DNA of 64,000 nt from Burkholderiaceae bacterium (lineage in GTDB: Bacteria > Pseudomonadota > Gammaproteobacteria > Burkholderiales > Burkholderiaceae_E), in assembly GCA_021463505.1 (NCBI GenBank), contig JAJTYR010000001.1, positions 1-64,000 on the forward strand, given 5' to 3'. Below the pieces are notes generated by a model, which saw nothing but the letters and a program-made list of their open reading frames with translations, was not told the DNA's origin and made no database searches. The position numbers and the translations under genes are program-made. Below, one piece after another: positions 62,366 to 64,000 of the stretch (position 1 is its first letter; each line of letters begins with the position of its first letter).

Positions 62366-63355
62366 TCAGACGACCTTCGCGGTGAGCAGGTCGTGGATGT
62401 GCAGGGCACCCGCCAGCCGGTGGCCGCTGTCGGCGACCAGCAACTGGCTGATGCGCCGCTCTTCCATGATCCGCACCGCCTCGGCCGCGAGCGCCTGCGC
62501 GTCGATGGTCGCTGGCGTGCGTGTCATCACCTCGTCGATACACAACCCGCGCAGGTCGCGGCCCTGCTCGATCAGGCGGCGCAGGTCGCCGTCGGTGAAG
62601 ATGCCGGCGAGGCGGCCGTCATCGGCGACGATTGCGGTCATGCCCATGCGCTTGCGCGTGATCTCGAGGATCGCGTCGACCAGGCGTGCGCCGGCACGCA
62701 CGCTGGGCAGATTCGCACCCGATCGCATCACGTCCGCCACGCGGGTGAGCAGGCGCCGCCCGAGCGTCCCGCCCGGATGGGACAGTGCGAAGTCCATCGG
62801 ACCGAAACCGCGCGCGTCGAGCAGCGCCACCGCGAGCGCATCGCCCAGCGCCAGCGTCGCCGTGGTACTGGCGGTGGGCGCAAGGTTCAGGGGGCAGGCC
62901 TCGCGATCGACCGCGGCGTGCAGGTGAACGTCGGCCAGTCGCGCCAGCGGCGAACCGGGATCGCCGGTGATCGCGATCAGGCGCGCTCCCTGGCGTTTGA
63001 CCACCGGCACGATCGTCAGCAGTTCGTCGGTGCTGCCGGAGTTGGAAAGGGCGACGAAGACGTCGTCCCGGGTCACCATGCCGAGGTCGCCGTGGCTGGC
63101 CTCGGCCGGATGCAGAAAGAACGCCGGGGTGCCGGTGGAGGCGAACGTGGCGGCGACCTTGCGCGCGACGTGCCCCGACTTGCCGATGCCGCTGACCACG
63201 ACGCGCCCGGTGCAGGCGAGGATGAGCCGGCAGGCGTCGGCGAAGCTGTCGTCGACGCGCTCGGCCAGGCGCGCCACCGCCTCGGCTTCGATGCGCAGCA
63301 CCTCTCTCGCGCGCGCGAGCAGTCGCTGCGGCATCACGGCGGTCGATTCGTTCAT
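62366..63355 (-). CDS. kdsD: Arabinose-5-phosphate isomerase (KdsD/KpsF)
   Basis: A 329-residue enzyme converting ribulose-5-phosphate to arabinose-5-phosphate for Kdo. The N-terminal SIS domain has GRVVVSGIGKSGHVARKVAATFASTGTPAFFLHPAEASHGDLGM and LSNSGSTDELL; two CBS domains follow (VADVMRSG ... GIFTDGDLRRLIEQG and IDEVMTRTPATI ... GALHIHDLL). ATG 63355 was chosen; a start 17 codons upstream is poor in family similarity. It is the first gene of the kdsD-kdsC-lptC-lptA-lptB-rpoN run and diverges from mlaF. Confidence 0.97.
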   Translation of the reverse strand: MNESTAVMPQRLLARAREVLRIEAEAVARLAERVDDSFADACRLILACTGRVVVSGIGKSGHVARKVAATFASTGTPAFFLHPAEASHGDLGMVTRDDVFVALSNSGSTDELLTIVPVVKRQGARLIAITGDPGSPLARLADVHLHAAVDREACPLNLAPTASTTATLALGDALAVALLDARGFGPMDFALSHPGGTLGRRLLTRVADVMRSGANLPSVRAGARLVDAILEITRKRMGMTAIVADDGRLAGIFTDGDLRRLIEQGRDLRGLCIDEVMTRTPATIDAQALAAEAVRIMEERRISQLLVADSGHRLAGALHIHDLLTAKVV

Positions 63356-63467
63356 CGCCCGAGTATATGACGACTGCGACGGGTGCCGGACGCGGCGGCG
63401 CCTCACGGTGCTCCCGGTTTAGAATGCCGGGTCTCACGCAACCCCGGCCCTCACGGCAGGTTCCCCG

Positions 63468-64000
63468 ATGCCAGAGTTCCTCACGCTGGACAAGGTCCGG
63501 TTCGGATACGGCAAGCGTGTCATCCTGCACCAGATCTCGATGCGTTTCGAGCGCGGCAAGGTGTACGCGCTGATCGGCGGATCCGGTTCGGGCAAGACGA
63601 CCATCCTCAGGCTGATCGGCGGGCAGTTGCGCCCCCAGCGGGGGGCGGTCGCCTTCGACGGCGAGAACGTGCACCGGCTCGATCGCGACGGGCTGTACCG
63701 CGTGCGTCGCCGGATGGGCATGCTCTACCAGTTCGGCGCGCTGTTCACCGACCTCACCGCATTCGAGAACGTCGCCTTTCCGCTGCGCGAGCACACCGAC
63801 CTGTCCGAGACGATGATCCGCGACCTGGTGCTGATGAAGCTCGAGGCGGTCGGGCTGCGCGGGGCCGCCCACTTCCGCACGTCCGAGCTCTCGGGCGGCA
63901 TGGCGCGGCGTGTCGCGCTGGCGCGCGCGATCGCGCTCGACCCGCCGCTGATCATGTACGACGAACCCTTCGCCGGCCTCGATCCGGTCGCGCTGGCCAC
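63468..64000 (+). CDS. mlaF: ABC transporter ATP-binding protein MlaF (3' end outside window)
   Basis: At least 177 residues of an ABC ATPase; the gene runs off the right edge. Walker A is ALIGGSGSGKTTILRLIGGQ near 37-56, the Q-loop MGMLYQFGALFTDLTAFENVAFPL, the signature ELSGGMARRVALARAIA, and Walker B PLIMYDEPFAGLDP. The LSGGMARRVALAR signature and FGALFTDLTAFENV are characteristic of MlaF, which works with MlaE/D/B/C in retrograde phospholipid transport that keeps the outer membrane asymmetric. The divergent kdsD neighbour matches the usual chromosomal context. The 112-base upstream gap carries tagaat at 63417-63424, a possible -10 element. Confidence 0.95.
   Translation, partial: MPEFLTLDKVRFGYGKRVILHQISMRFERGKVYALIGGSGSGKTTILRLIGGQLRPQRGAVAFDGENVHRLDRDGLYRVRRRMGMLYQFGALFTDLTAFENVAFPLREHTDLSETMIRDLVLMKLEAVGLRGAAHFRTSELSGGMARRVALARAIALDPPLIMYDEPFAGLDPVALA

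Overview
The window is chromosomal DNA of a high-G+C betaproteobacterium, most likely of the order Burkholderiales. The evidence is uniform GC-rich coding sequence, the run kdsD-kdsC-lptC-lptA-lptB-rpoN-ptsN-hprK-rapZ, the run ispE-tRNA-Gln-prs-rplY-pth, and several Burkholderiales-style accessory genes (a Bug/TctC binding protein, an EpsL-type barrel, a BapA-prefix adhesin). I cannot name a genus. Coding density is very high: no stretch above 300 bases lacks a gene, and the largest gap is about 220 bases, upstream of the PrkA gene. I see no insertion sequence, prophage, CRISPR array or rRNA.

Layout. (1) 1-12321 is an exopolysaccharide region: a repeat-built surface adhesin cut by the window edge, a polyprenyl glycosylphosphotransferase, an EpsL-like outer-membrane barrel, a Wza-type export protein, a DUF4910 protein, and a nucleotide-sugar set (RfbF cytidylyltransferase, RmlC-like epimerase, two SDRs, a C-methyltransferase) pointing to a branched, C-methylated sugar. 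(2) 12478-13623 is an FMN alpha-hydroxyacid dehydrogenase. (3) 13663-21192 is a leftward operon for a hydrogenase-4/complex-I-like membrane complex. Its large subunit has lost all four [NiFe]-binding cysteines, and the operon is headed by a small ribbon-helix-helix protein with a palindromic site just upstream. (4) 21333-22091 is a SIMPL protein. (5) 22185-29281 is a rightward operon: gnd, zwf, pgl, a polyphosphate-glucokinase-like ROK kinase, a GH15 glucoamylase, a vestigial acyl-CoA-dehydrogenase-like fragment and a PAS protein. It could convert alpha-glucan through glucose-6-phosphate to pentose phosphates and NADPH. (6) 29462-35827 is a leftward, apparently accessory catabolic cluster: LuxR regulator, PanE-like reductase, Bug binding protein, AprA/FrdA-like flavoprotein and a GltD-like oxidoreductase with ferredoxin motifs at both ends; its substrate is unknown.

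(7) 35912-38739 holds ychF, a small Fe-S protein and a cN-I 5'-nucleotidase. (8) 38959-43689 is the PrkA-YeaH-SpoVR stress trio. (9) 43724-52338 covers a SET protein, pth, a Bcr/CflA exporter, rplY, prs, tRNA-Gln, ispE, lolB, a TPR lipoprotein and mutM. (10) 52470-55663 has a dynamin-like GTPase and mutY. (11) 55675-64000 carries the carbon/nitrogen PTS genes (rapZ, hprK, ptsN), rpoN, the Lpt/Kds envelope operon, and the start of mlaF running off the right edge. The rpoN-ptsN junction lacks the hpf gene usually found there.

All calls come from reading motifs, signal peptides and gene order by eye. No database search was run, so family names are recognition-based and numerical identities are not given.
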